From: Ambrosia x helenae
Lineage: Eukaryota > Streptophyta > Magnoliopsida > Asterales > Asteraceae
Direction: 5' to 3'
DNA: 64,000 nucleotides
Assembly: GCA_030844895.1 (NCBI GenBank)
Contig: CM061230.1
Coordinates: 5,186,705-5,250,704 of the forward strand
How positions within the stretch are numbered: the stretch's first letter is position 1; each line of letters starts with the position of its first letter. The translations under genes and the position numbers were made by a program. Of this stretch, positions 42,866 through 54,979 are shown one piece after another. The notes below the pieces were generated by a model that saw only the letters and a program-made list of their open reading frames with translations, ran no database searches and had not been told where the DNA came from.

Positions 42866-45800
42866 ATGTCTGGAGTGCGTGGAGGACGAGGAGGTGGACG
42901 CGGTGGTGGACGCGGTGGTGGTCGCGGTGGTGCTGGTGGTCGTGGTGGAGGTATTAACCTGTCACAGGCTGATCTGAATAACTTGCTCCAGGCTGCCTTT
43001 CAGTTAGGGCACAACGGTGGTGGTAAGTTGTTTTATCCATTTTCTTTGCCTCATTGGTGAGTCTTGTGTACGTTATTCGTGGTTTCTCATACGTTTCATT
43101 TCAGGTGGTCCTGTTGACCCACCCCCACCCATGTGCACCTATAAGATGTTCCGGGACTGCAAGCCCCAGGAATTCTCTGGCACCGAGGGTGCGGTCAGTT
43201 TGCTTAGGTGGTTGGAGAAAGTGGAGTCGGTATTCTTGATGTGTAACTGTCTCCCAGAAGATCGGGTGAAGTATTCGGCTGCGTTATTTCAAGACGTGGC
43301 ATTGACTTGGTGGAATGGTATTACCCAGAACATGGGGATTGGGGAGGCATATGCTATGCCATGGGAGAATTTTGTGCAGTTGCTGAAGCGGGAGTATTGC
43401 CCGAGAGAAGAGGTACAGAAGCTGGAGCATGAGGTGTGGAACCTCAAGATGACTGGATCGGAAATTGAGAAGTATACTGTGAGGAGAAACGAGTTGGCAG
43501 TGCTATGTCCCGATTTGCACGTGCCAGAGTATCGTAAGATTGAACATTATGTCTCCGGGTTAGTGCCGGAAATTGCTGGGTTAGTGGCTGCTGGGAATCA
43601 TCCTACTTATGCGGAGGTAGTTCGATCTGCACATAGGATGACTAATTTAAAGGTGAACGAGGGGATTTTGCCGGCGAAAGGTTCGACTGCTAAGGCTCCA
43701 GAGAACAATAAGCGCAAGTGGGAAAACGACGGGAAGGGATCTGGGTCTACGCAGCAGGGTAAAAAGTTTGATAATGGGGGTTCATCGTCTTCGGGTAATA
43801 AGCAGGGTGGTTATGCAGGAAAACTGCCCAAATGCAACAAGTGTGGACGCCATCACCTAGGGAACTGCGACAGTAACCGTTGTCACCGCTGCCAGCGAAC
43901 AGGCCATTATGCTAAAGACTGTCGGGTTACACTTCCATCGACTCAGGCTCCGACCAACAGTTCAGCTCCGACTACTCAGGGGACTACAGGGAAACAGAGA
44001 TGCTACAACTGTGGTGACACTGGGCATTATAAGAAGGATTGCCCAAAACTGAAACAGGGTGGAAACAACGGGAATGGGAACAACGGGGGCGGCGGCAGAA
44101 ATGCACGTGCCTTCGTCATTGGAGCTGCTGAGGCTAGGCAGGACCCTGATACAGTCACCGGTACGTTTCTTCTCAATAATCATTCTGTTAGCGTGTTATT
44201 TGATTCTGGTGCCGACAAGAGTTTTGTATCCATGGGTGTTAGTCGACTGCTAGATGTAGTATCTGTACCATTAGAGACCAAGTATATTATTGAGTTGGCT
44301 GACGGTAAAACAATTGAAGCTACTAGTGTTCTTCGGGAGTGTCAGTTAGAGTTGTCGGGTTTATCGTTCCCCATCGACCTTATGCCGGTACCTTTGGGTA
44401 GTTTCGACGTCGTGGTAGGAATGGATTGGTTATCTTTGTATCGCGCGGAGATCTTCTGTTACGATAAGGTTATTCGGATTCCTCTCCCTGATGGAGAATT
44501 TCTTTCTGTGTACGGTATCAAGGGTGGTGTTTCGCTAAACATCATCTCTAGCATGAAGGCCCTTAAGTGCCTTCGAAAGGGTTATCCAGCCGTATTGGCG
44601 CTTTTATCTGTTTCCTACAGTGATGAGAAGAAGATTGACGACATTTCGGTGGTACGCGAGTTTTCTGATGTTTTTCCCGATGATTTATCTGGTCTTCCTC
44701 CTCATCGTCAAGTCGAGTTCGGTATTGATCTTGTACCAGGGGCTGCTCCTATTGCTCGGGCCCCCTATCGTCTTGCACCTCCCGAGATGCAGGAGTTGTC
44801 TAGTCAGTTACAGGAGCTCTTAGACAAGGGTTTCATCCGACCAAGTTCTTCCCCTTGGGGAGCCCCAATTTTGTTTGTTAAGAAGAAGGATGGGAGTTTC
44901 CGATTATGCGTAGACTACAGAGAACTGAACAAGTTGACCATCAAGAACCGTTATCCTCTTCCACGTATTGATGATCTGTTCGACCAGCTTCAGGGTTCTA
45001 GTTATTATTCCAAGATCGATTTGAGGTCCGGTTATCACCAGCTGCGCGTCAGGGAGGCTGACGTTGCAAAGACTGCTTTTCGAACACGTTATGGCCATTT
45101 CGAATTCTTGGTCATGCCTTTCGGTCTCACGAACGCACCGGCGGTTTTCATGGACTTGATGAACCGCGTCTGTAAACCGTATCTGGACAAGTTTGTCATT
45201 GTGTTTATTGATGACATTCTGATCTACTCCAAGAACGAGACCGAACACGGGAAACATCTGCGGTTAGTTTTGGAACTTTTACGACGGGAGCAACTTTATG
45301 CCAAGTTCTCAAAGTGTGACTTTTGGTTACGCGAAGTTCAATTCCTAGGACATGTGGTTAATGAACTAGGAATTCATGTCGATCCAGCAAAAATCGAAGC
45401 GATCAAGGACTGGGGAGCACCAAAGACGCCAACTGAGGTGCGGCAATTCCTAGGCCTTGCGGGCTATTATCGTCGTTTTATTCAGGGGTTCTCGAAGATT
45501 GCTCAACCCCTCACCACTCTCACTCAGAAGGATAGGAAGTTCGACTGGGGTGAATCACAAGAGTCAGCGTTTGAAGAACTGAAGTCTAAACTGTGTTCTG
45601 CTCCTATTCTGTCTTTACCTGAGGGTCCTGATGATTTTGTCGTTTACTGTGATGCTTCCATTCATGGACTCGGTTGCGTGTTGATGCAACGCGAGAAAGT
45701 GATTGCGTATGCTTCTCGTCAACTCAAAGTGCACGAGAAGAACTACACAACTCATGACTTGGAGTTGGGTGCCGTGGTATTCGCGTTGAAAATTTGGAGA

Positions 45801-47435
45801 CATTACTTGTACGGTACCAAATGCACCATCTACACCGATCACAAGAGTCTCCAACACATTTTCGACCAACAACACTTGAACATACGGCAGCGTCGCTGGA
45901 TTGAACTTTTGAACGATTATGATTGTGCTATTAAGTACCATCCTGGCAAGGCGAATGTTGTAGCAGACGCCTTGAGCAGGAAGGAATCTTCTAAACCTCG
46001 TCGCGTTCGGGCGTTGCAGCTCACTATCCATTCGTCGTTACCTGATCAACTCCGTTCTGCCCAATTGGAAGCTTTGAAGGAGGAAAACCTTAAAGCTGAA
46101 ACCATGCACGGTGCCGACAAGCACCTAGAGCGAAGGCCTGATGGCCTGCACTATTTCGCAGAGCGCATATGGGTTCCTTTATTCGGGGGACTACGGGAGC
46201 TTGTTCTTGATGAGGCTCATAAGTCCCGGTATTCTATTCATCCTGGTTCGGATAAAATGTACCAAGATCTGAAGGTGCTTTACTGGTGGCCAAACATGAG
46301 GTCGGACATAGCCTCATACGTGAGCAAATGCTTGACCTGTGCTAAGGTCAAAGTGGAATACCAAAAACCGTCGGGTCTCCTGCAACAACCTGAAATTCCG
46401 GAATGGAAATGGGAACGGATTACTATGGATTTTGTCACACAACTTCCTAAGTCACCAAGCGGGAACGACAAGATATGGGTGATTGTCGATCGGTTAACGA
46501 AATCAGCTCATTTTCTTGCTATTAAGGAGACCGACACCATGGATCGTTTGGCTCGTCTCTACTTGAAAGAAGTTGTTTCTAGGCACGGGGTACCAGTTTC
46601 TATAATCTCGGATCGCGATTCTCGTTTTACTTCTCACTTCTGGAAGTCCTTGCATAAGGCTTTGGGTACCCAACTAGACATGAGTACGGCTTACCATCCA
46701 CAGACTGACGGTCAGAGTGAGCGTACGATTCAAACATTAGAAGACATGCTGCGGGCATGTGTGATCGATTTTGGCAAGGGTTGGGAAGCTCATCTGCCGT
46801 TGGTAGAATTCTCGTACAATAACAGTTATCACACGAGCATCAAGGCTGCTCCGTTCGAGGCACTGTACGGACGGAAATGCCGCTCTCCTCTTTGTTGGGC
46901 TGAAGTGGGTGAGAGTCAACTCACTGGGCCTGAACTAGTGTACGAAACTTCGGAAAAGATCGTACAAATTCGTAATCGGTTGACGGCGGCACGGGACCGG
47001 CAGAAGAGTTATGCCGATCAGCGTCGCAAACCACTGGAATTCCAAGTTAACGACAAGGTGCTTCTGAAAGTTTCTCCGTGGAAGGGCGTCATACGCTTTG
47101 GGAAGCGTGGCAAACTCAACCCACGGTATGTCGGACCATTTACGATCCTGGAACGGATTGGACCGGTGGCATATCGACTTGATCTACCGACGGAGCTCGG
47201 TAACGTACATAACGTCTTTCACGTATCAAACTTGAAGAAGTGTCTGACTGACGAGTCTCTCATCGTTCCACTAGAAGAGATCAAGGTTGATGATCGTCTT
47301 CGGATTGTGGAAGAACCTGTGGAGATCCTTGATTACAAGATTCGTAGCCTACGTCACAGCAAGATTCGTATCGTTAAGGTTCGGTGGAACTCGAACCGGG
47401 ACCGGAATATACGTGGGAACGGGAGGATCAGATGA
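42866..47435 (+). CDS. Gag-Pol polyprotein of chromovirus C, spliced, C-terminal frameshift
   Basis: ATG at 42866 opens a Gly/Arg-rich start (repeated G-R-G-G) but that frame stops at 43060. An 82-bp GT-AG intron (43023-43104) joins it in frame to the long frame, giving 1495 residues. Order: gag with L-T-W-W-N-G (about 43307) and three CCHC-type knuckles (about 43830-44040, last C-Y-N-C-G-D-T-G-H); protease L-F-D-S-G-A-D (about 44198); RT with F-I-D-D-I-L (about 45207); RNase H V-Y-C-D-A-S (about 45640) and Y-T-D-H-K; integrase with the HHCC zinc region (about 46215-46340), M-D-F-V (about 46425), S-D-R-D-S-R-F and D-G-Q-S-E-R (about 46700). The chromodomain-type tail starts near 47300 (E-E-P-V-E-I-L). 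A one-base change near 47395 shifts the frame, so the conserved W-E-R-E-D region (47420-47440) is read out of frame and the protein ends early. Confidence 0.93.
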
Positions 47436-47525
47436 AGTCTAAGTATCCTCATCTCTTTCCTAAGGAAGCGTTCGAGTCGAGACACGTCTCTTCGGCAGCT
47501 GAATGAATCTCGGGTCGAGATTCCT

Positions 47526-47665
47526 TTTAACGTGGGGATGATGTGACAACTCGGGTAAATCTCTCTCTTGGTTTCTATCTTTTGTTTTGTTCCTTCGTTA
47601 ATTCTTTTGTTCTTTCTGTACTTGTACAAATTTTCGGGACGAAAATTCTTTTAACGTGGGGATGA
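47526..47665 (+). promoter_or_regulatory. Doubled polypurine region before the 3' LTR of C
   Basis: TTTTAACGTGGGGATGATGTGACA occurs twice, at about 47526-47549 and at about 47649-47672. The second overlaps the true LTR start (TGTGACACC at 47666); the first is followed by TGTGACAACTCGGG, which also looks like an LTR start. Only the second joins a full LTR. The phrase GGGACGAAAATTC at about 47637 is common before the PPT of Tekay-type elements. Confidence 0.75.
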
Positions 47666-50312
47666 TGTGACACCTGGCAAATTCGGGTTAACAACGTTGT
47701 CTAGATGAAAGTCTACCTTAGCGAGTCACGCGTATATTGTACTTAACTAGGTTAGTTAAGTCGGGATATGGTTCGGGAACTATTGGTTAGTCTAGAAGAT
47801 CATTGGATGTTGGTCTAGAGGTTCGTTAGATGTCGGTCCTTAACCAAGTGTACAAACGGTGACGATTTGTAGGATCGTCAGGGCATACGGAACGTACGAG
47901 TCTCGAGTCCCGGGAATTGGTGAACGAGTGTAAATATGTGTATTTACTTGTGTTATGTGTTTACAATCATTATATGACTTGTCGGTATGTTAAAATGTAT
48001 TAACATATGTTAAAACGGGGTTTAACGCGCAAAACGCACCAAACCAGCCCCTATAGGCGATTAGGGAGGCCTAATCGCCTATAAGGGAGGCGAGTAGGCA
48101 TCTATAGGGGCGAGTAGGAGCCCAATCGTGTGTACATAGGGGCGATTAGCCCAATCCCATGCGATTAGCAGCCCTAATCGCATGTAGCTGCTGCATACTC
48201 GCCTATAACGTGCTGGACGACTAGAAACGCCTATAAATACAACACTTAACCTCCTAAACTCACTAATATTAACCCTAGTCGTCCCATAACCGCCCCAAAC
48301 ACTGAAACTACCTCTGGAAGGCGATTTTGATAAAAAACACAAGGTTTCAAGGTCTAACCATCAATCTTTTACAATTCCAAGGTTTGATTCTCATCCATAA
48401 CACTTTGTAAATGTTTTTAATCAATCCCTAATGGTCCAGACCTGTTCATAAACAAAAAGGCTTTCTGAAAATCGTCAATAAGAGTTATTAATCGGATTAT
48501 AATTAATAAACATGCGTTATGGGTATGTATGATTAGAAAGATAGGATTTTTATGAATCTTGATGATGTTTTGATGTGTTATCATGCTAGGTCAGAATTGA
48601 TATTGATAGTATGATGATAGAAACCTGATTAATTGATTATTAGGGTTATTGTTATGTATGTTGGTATGATATTGCATGCTACGTGTATGTGTTTGGATTG
48701 CTCTAGTTGCATGCAGGACTGATTTTACGAGGATGAACGAAGGGTTTTGGGTTAAACATGTTTAGGATAGTGTTTGGGATGATATTGGGTAGTTACACAC
48801 GCTCTGGATCTGATTTGGAGCGATAAACGCGCGAAAAACCGGAACAGCAAGGCTACAGGCGAGTAGCCTTGCTAATCGCATGTAACAGGGGCGAGTAGGC
48901 CCCCACTCGCATGCCATAGGGGCGATTAGGCCCCACTCGCATGCCATAGGGGCGATTAGGCCCCACTCGCATGCCATAGGGGCGATTAGGCCCCACTCGC
49001 GTGACTAGGGGCGAGTAGCCCCAATCGCGTGCCACTAGGGGCGAGTAGCCCCAATCGCGTGCCCTTAGGGGCGAGTAGCCCCAATCGCTCAACATTAGGG
49101 GCGATTAGCCCTAATCACGTGACATTTCATGCGATTAGCCTCCCTAATCGCGTGTACTGCTGCTGTAAGTGTATATTAGCATTCCGAGACCCGATTTGAC
49201 ATGTAGTAACATGCTAGGAACCTCGTAACATGCCTAATAACTTGGTAACATATATTTGGATGTATTTCGGTGATACGTGAACTATGTGCTATAACTTGTT
49301 GTGCGTTAACGTATGTTAAGTGTACTTGCGTTATTGTGTGTCTTGGAGCGTAAACATAACACGGGGAGTCTCGGGTCATCAATGGGATGTCGAGTCTTGT
49401 ATTTTGGGTCAGCTAAACAGTCACGGTATTTTCAAACGAACTTGGTTATGGTCTGGACATCTAGGGACTAATTAGCCTGCGGGTTATTAGTCTAAGTACT
49501 TATAACTGTCGTATGTTAGGTCGCCACTGTACGGGACTAACATAGCAGCTGAGTTTACTCGGGATTAGGAGTAAAGCAACTTAAGGTGAGTTTACGGCCC
49601 CTCTTTTAACTGGTTTTACGTTTTCGGGGGAGAAAACATGTGTTAAAACAACTATTTGGTAACTACTGTCATACTATGGGTTCTAACGTATACTACACGA
49701 TCTTTGGAAGTCCCGGGGGGAAACATGAATGTGCGGGTTTGCACAACGGGGAAATGTGAATAGCGCTATTGGGAGTGACCAACCCCGCTCGTCGGCTTGG
49801 AGGGCCGGGCGAGTGCATATTGTCTCAAACAGGAACAACAGGAACATTTGGAACTATTCGGGCACAACAACTGGTATTCGAGTTAGTAATGGTTTTCCAA
49901 TCGTGGTAGTAGCAAAACGTACGCCTAGCTAGCGTATACTGGTTTTCTATTTGTTATAGTATGGACAGGTGGACTTGGTACTTGAACTGCAAACCTGTAA
50001 ACTCACCAGCATTTTTGTGCTGACGTAAACTTTTACATGTTTTCTCAGGTCGCTAAGGTAGCACATGGAACTAGGGCGCACGCGTCTGCACGGCGTCTAG
50101 ATAGAGTTGCATGATTTCATAAACATTGAACTTTGGTTATTTATGTTGAACTTTATTTTGAATAAGCTTCCGCTGTAAACGGGATTTTTAAAACATTGTT
50201 TTGGTATTGCATTAATTACATTTAGACTTGTTTATTGTGATCGTTGGTTTGGATCCTGGTTTGTCATGCGCCTCGCGGTAAAACTCCGCAAGTGGATTTT
50301 GAGGGTGTGACA
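47666..50312 (+). repeat. 3' LTR of C
   Basis: 2647 bp, at a constant offset of 8003 from the 5' LTR with no indel and no substitution noticed. It contains the same TATA box (48232-48239), word blocks and leader-intron signals. Followed by the target duplication ATTTT (50313-50317). Confidence 0.93.
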
Positions 50313-50317
50313 ATTTT

Positions 50318-53300
50318 TGCTATGATTCTTTCTCGTTATTCTTTCGGTGTGTTGTTTAAAGAAGAAAATACTCGTATTTCACAAATGAATCGATATCACC
50401 AAGTTAGGAGTGACATCCATACCTTGGTGATTAGTTTCACTCCTCTATATGTTATTTATCTTAGAAATATATCTTTGAGATAGGAGTGACATCCACACCT
50501 CAAAGAGTACTTCTTTAAAAAAGGAACTTAACTACTAAGTTGGGAGTGATATCCTTAACTTAGTGATTGGTTTCATTCCACAATCGTTTTCAATTTTGAA
50601 ATACATCTTTGAGTTAGGAGTGAAATCCAAATTTCAAGGATCTATTTTTGCATCACGTTTTTAATCTCGCTAAAGTTCTGGAATTCACTATTGATGGGGC
50701 ACGTGCAATCTGGAAGGGTGAGCGCCTGTATCCTGAGTTTTCTGTCTAGGCCTGGTATTTCGTATAAATCCCAATCAGACGAGGGACCCGTATACCTACC
50801 TGGGAACTCTTGAGATGAGCATTCACTTATAGGCTAAAGTACGCCCCCACAAGTCATTAGGAAATTTCAAATACTTGAGTTGGTCAAAGTTTCCTATGGA
50901 AACAATTCCAATATTTTATATCATTGATATTTATGTTTGTTTATCATTTGAAGATTCCATTTAATCACTTGATGTTTCATATGCCATTATTCATTGATCA
51001 TTCGCTTTTGAATCCCTTATCATCATTACTAAAACTTTTGTTCGATATATTATCGCATTAAAGCTTACACTATTTCACTTATGCTCATGATTTTTACACT
51101 ATAAGGTATTACTCGTTTTGCGTTAAAACATTTTACCCACGACTTAAGTTTTAAACTCTGTGTTTAACTTTGATCACATCCTGATTTTAGGAATGTTGCA
51201 TCATCATACAGTTAAAAATGAACATGGTTTTTTCCAAACTTATTATTTCAACCTGTTTTATACCTTCATGTTTACAAACTTACTTGATCGAAGTCACAGT
51301 ATATCCTCATATACCTAATACTAATATTGCTGCACCCAGTCTCCTAAGCCATAGCCAACTACCATTAGTTAGAACTTCTTAGTCAAAATAAACTCATACA
51401 TAAATGCCTACCTACACGATACACACTAGTACACTACTCTCTAAAACGATTAATTTGACAACTTATTCTATAAGTCTTTTCACAAAGCCTGTTCGCCAAA
51501 TTAGAACACACTTTTCATACACCTTGTGCCTTGAAACAAATAGCCCGCTATGAGCCCAAAGAGACGCCTTAACGATCCTGCAAATAAATGATCTTTCAAT
51601 GTATAAATTTCGTAAAAGTTTGAAAATTTAAAAGGTTTCAAGTTTACCCAGTCTTAACGGGTAACACTTTGATTTTCTCAACATTTCATAACAATTAAAA
51701 ATTTCTGACTTTTCAACCCACAAGTTAAAGAAATGTTTAAATACAGAAAATTTTATTTTCCAAAATTCGTCAGGGCATCTGGGATCATGCACAACCTTCA
51801 CATCATTTTAAATCTTGGTCTTTCGAAACACATTAGATTTACACACACTTCATGAAATGGTTTCATCTTGCATTTTATAAACTTGCATTGCATATTTTAC
51901 AAATCAAATGTAAATCTGCATGTTTTCATATAACGTATCCAATATATGTTTTTGGGAGGAATTTGCAACTAATAATATACCTAATAACACTTTTCAAACT
52001 CGACTTCTCGTAAACACATGAAAATCTGTACCTACGAAATCTTTTCAAGTGAACCTGTTTTGAACTTAAAACATTCTTCGGTTTCCAAAAAGTTATCCTC
52101 ATACAGTAGACTATACGTCTGTTCTGCGCACTTTCATTTACAGTAAATTTCATTATTTTTTTTACATCATTCTATTTATAGTTACGTTCGTACATTATCT
52201 TATTATTTTTGTATTATTCTTTTGTTGGTAGTTATTTTCACGTGTTATTCGCAACTATTCTCGCACTAGTTATTAGTAGTTATTCTTACAACACTAGTTT
52301 TGAGCATTAATTTAACTCATTTACTTTCATTTTGTGCAAATTGTGTGATTTACTCGATTTACGTTATGCTATTCTTTCAATTGAAATTTTATGCTATACT
52401 TATATACTTACATGAACGCATATTTGGTATGCATATTTTTTTTGTTGTGAGCAAAACCTGGTTATACTTTACATTATTTTGTTCGTCATCATGGCCAACG
52501 AACATACTAATTGATAGCTCGTATGAGATCTAAGCTAGTTCCCATGTATGACTCGGTTCAGAATATTCCTCTAACCCGAGGGGAACGGTGTAATCCTCAG
52601 AGTTTATCAATATGGTTGTTTAGAGCCCAATGATGTGAACAAAAATTTACCGGTTAAGGGTGAACCCGAAAGGTGAAAAACCCCTAATCATGTCTTATAC
52701 TTACACATTAATCTCATTACGGTTAAAGGGTGAACCTGAAAGGGGAAGAACCTCTAACCGCATCTTATACTTGAGCAGTATCTACCTCTTAACACATTTT
52801 GGTTGCACGCATTGTTTCTTGTATTACTTATGTTAGTGTTATGGAAAAGCATAGCACCCAAGTGTAAGGTAAATCAATGATTACGGTCCGGAACGCAATC
52901 ATGGATTTACAGGTACATGGGGGTGGTGTGTGATTCTACTTAGGCTATTGGTAGACAATCAGTACGAGTCCAAAGTATCGGTAGTGTGGTGGGTTAGCTG
53001 CGGTACACCCTATATATAAGCACGAGCGATACTGCGGGAGCGGACTAGGAGTCTGACCAAGAACCTACCCATTACTATCTCTTTATTAGATCGTTGACTA
53101 ATAGCTAGCATTTTTGATAAGAAATGTTCTTACACGAGCTTCAATTCGACTTCCTAGAGTCTTTCTTTGGACCATCCACACAGAAAACACAAACTTTCTA
53201 TATTCTTACACTCTCTGTTAGTCAAAATCCTGTTGCATGTCCTTAATAAAGTTCGGTCAGAAACTTCTCTAAAGTAAGAGAAGCTACTATAACACTGCCC

Positions 53301-53547
53301 TGCCCTAACCAGTTACATACTTTTCCCAAACCTTGCTCATTATAAACTCTTAATTCTCTAACCTTAGGTCAAACTTTAAGGATTTTCAAACTGTTATTTT
53401 GGGTATTAAACAACTATTTCAAATTTTGTCAAATCATGGCTGATGCATTTCTTAAAATCTACTTGCCTTTTTACAAATGTCTTTTGTTTCATGGAAACAT
53501 TCACTTGAAAGTAATTTCGGGACGAAATTTTCTAAAGTAGGGGAAAC
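50318..53547 (+). mobile_element. Internal region of B, non-coding
   Basis: No gag or pol frame on either strand. Four diverged copies of (G)TTAGGAGTGACATCCA lie at about 50402, 50482, 50539 and 50615, each followed by a phrase like CCTTGGTGATTAGTTTCAC. A second duplication, GGTTAAGGGTGAACCCGAAAGG ... CATCTTATACTT, is at about 52652-52700 and 52720-52770. The end has the GGGACGAAATTTTC phrase and polypurine tract. These repeats could be packaging or structural RNA elements, but there is no direct evidence. Confidence 0.8.
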
Positions 53548-54974
53548 TGTGACAACCTGCACCCTTCACTTTTCATAAATGTGCATAATTGGTTCCTCAA
53601 CTATTTCAAAATTTTCATTTTTAACCCTCGTATTTTAATAGGACCAAAATTCGCAATTTAATAAAACTTATAATTTTTATAAGTAAAAGTATGCACGTTT
53701 TATACTCACATCTACACCCGAGCACGTATGTTTCAGACCTTGATACTCAAAGCCCTTAATTTTCGGTCCTAAAACAACTTAGAAACAGAAGGAAACACGT
53801 CTATAACTTAAAAATTGATTAAATTAGAAAAATTATTTTTTTTAGCCCTCGCGGTCCGCTAAGACAGTCAAAGTCTCAGTCAAAATCCTAGTCAAAGTCC
53901 TAGTCAAATAGTCAATTCATCTTAAAACCTTACTTTATTGTGTTGAACAATTTTAAAGCCTAATTGAATCCAAAACTAGTATAAAAACCCACCTATGACC
54001 CATTACACTTTGCACCTCTAAATCGATTATTTCAATTCGATTAAACTCTCCCTCATACCTTTCTTCTAGAGTATATTACTTCTACATTTGAAGCTTTGAT
54101 TATAAGCTCTTGTAATTGGCGAATTGGAAGCTTGACATTTTTCCTATTCGGTTTCTTTTCTTCTAAATTGGACTAGTTTCGTTGTTGAATCTTTGGATTG
54201 CTCGCATTTTCACGCTCGCTTAGTCATCTAGTCATTTGGCGAAAGTGAGTACTTCCTATCCCCTTTTTGTTTTTATTCATTTTTGGGGTGTTACATGTAC
54301 ACTATTACAAATTTCAAATACAAGTTTACATTTTCACAATACAATTCTAGTACTATGTGCATTGCTTACAACGTACTTTATGCTTAGACAATACATGTGG
54401 AATACATTTGTACTTAGTGAAATCATTTACATGGTACAAGCCGACCTTAACATTGGATAGCGTTGTTTGGATTGACAACCCGCCTAGATTGATTCTCCCC
54501 CTTTTTCATCGGAGAATCCGTGGCCAGTGTTAAGTTTTTATCCATTTATTGGATAAGTACACCGCCGTTCATTTAGTACATTATACAGTCACAGGGTTGA
54601 TTTCGCTCATTTGTATGATACATAGTTTACATATTTGCACTGTAGCTTTGCACTTGAATTGTATACCTTTCTCAACTTACTATATATATTAAAACTAGGA
54701 ATGCTCACCAACATTTCATATGTTGACAAAACTTATTTTGTACATGTTTCAGGTGCAGTTTGATCTTAGTTCCATAGCATTGGATTTTAGTGCTTGCTTT
54801 TAATAATTTATTTCAAATTTCATGTTTTGTTCAGACTTTTGTATTTTTCCCATTTCATCCATGTAAGACAATTTAAATTATTCAATAATATATTTACATT
54901 TTAGTACCATGTGCTTTTGAACAATCGTCACTACGTGATACCTCGATGATTCCGCCATCGGTTGGGGTGTTACA
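53548..54974 (+). repeat. 3' LTR of B
   Basis: 1427 bp. Differences from the 5' LTR that I see: CTTCCTATCC for CTTCTTATCC, GCGTTGTTTGG for GCGCTATTTGG (two changes), TGCACTG for TGCATTG, and TTTCTC for TTTTTC. Followed by GCCCC. Confidence 0.9.
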
Positions 54975-54979
54975 GCCCC

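Larger units (their letters stand above)
39663..50312 (+). mobile_element. Ty3/gypsy chromovirus C (Tekay/Del-like), complete
   Basis: 10,650 bp with LTRs of exactly 2647 bp (39663-42309 and 47666-50312) that I could not tell apart anywhere I compared them, and exact target duplication ATTTT. It has a PBS, a gag-pol region with chromodomain-type C terminus, and a polypurine tract GTGGGGATGA before the 3' LTR. It is the youngest insertion of the nest. One frameshift near the end of pol is the only break seen. Confidence 0.95.
38100..54974 (+). mobile_element. LTR retrotransposon B, non-autonomous, containing C
   Basis: It starts TGTGACAACCTGC and ends GGGTGTTACA, with exact target duplication GCCCC on both sides. 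The LTRs are 1427 bp each (38100-39526 and 53548-54974); I count about five substitutions between them. The PBS is TGGTATCAGAGCC (39530-39542) and the polypurine tract AAAGTAGGGGAAAC (about 53534-53547). The internal part, after removing C (39663-50312), is about 3.4 kb with no gag or pol frame at all. The PBS type, the phrase GGGACGAAATTTTCTAAAGTAGGGG before the 3' LTR and the leader-intron layout are like C, so it was probably moved by proteins of a C-type element. Confidence 0.9.
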
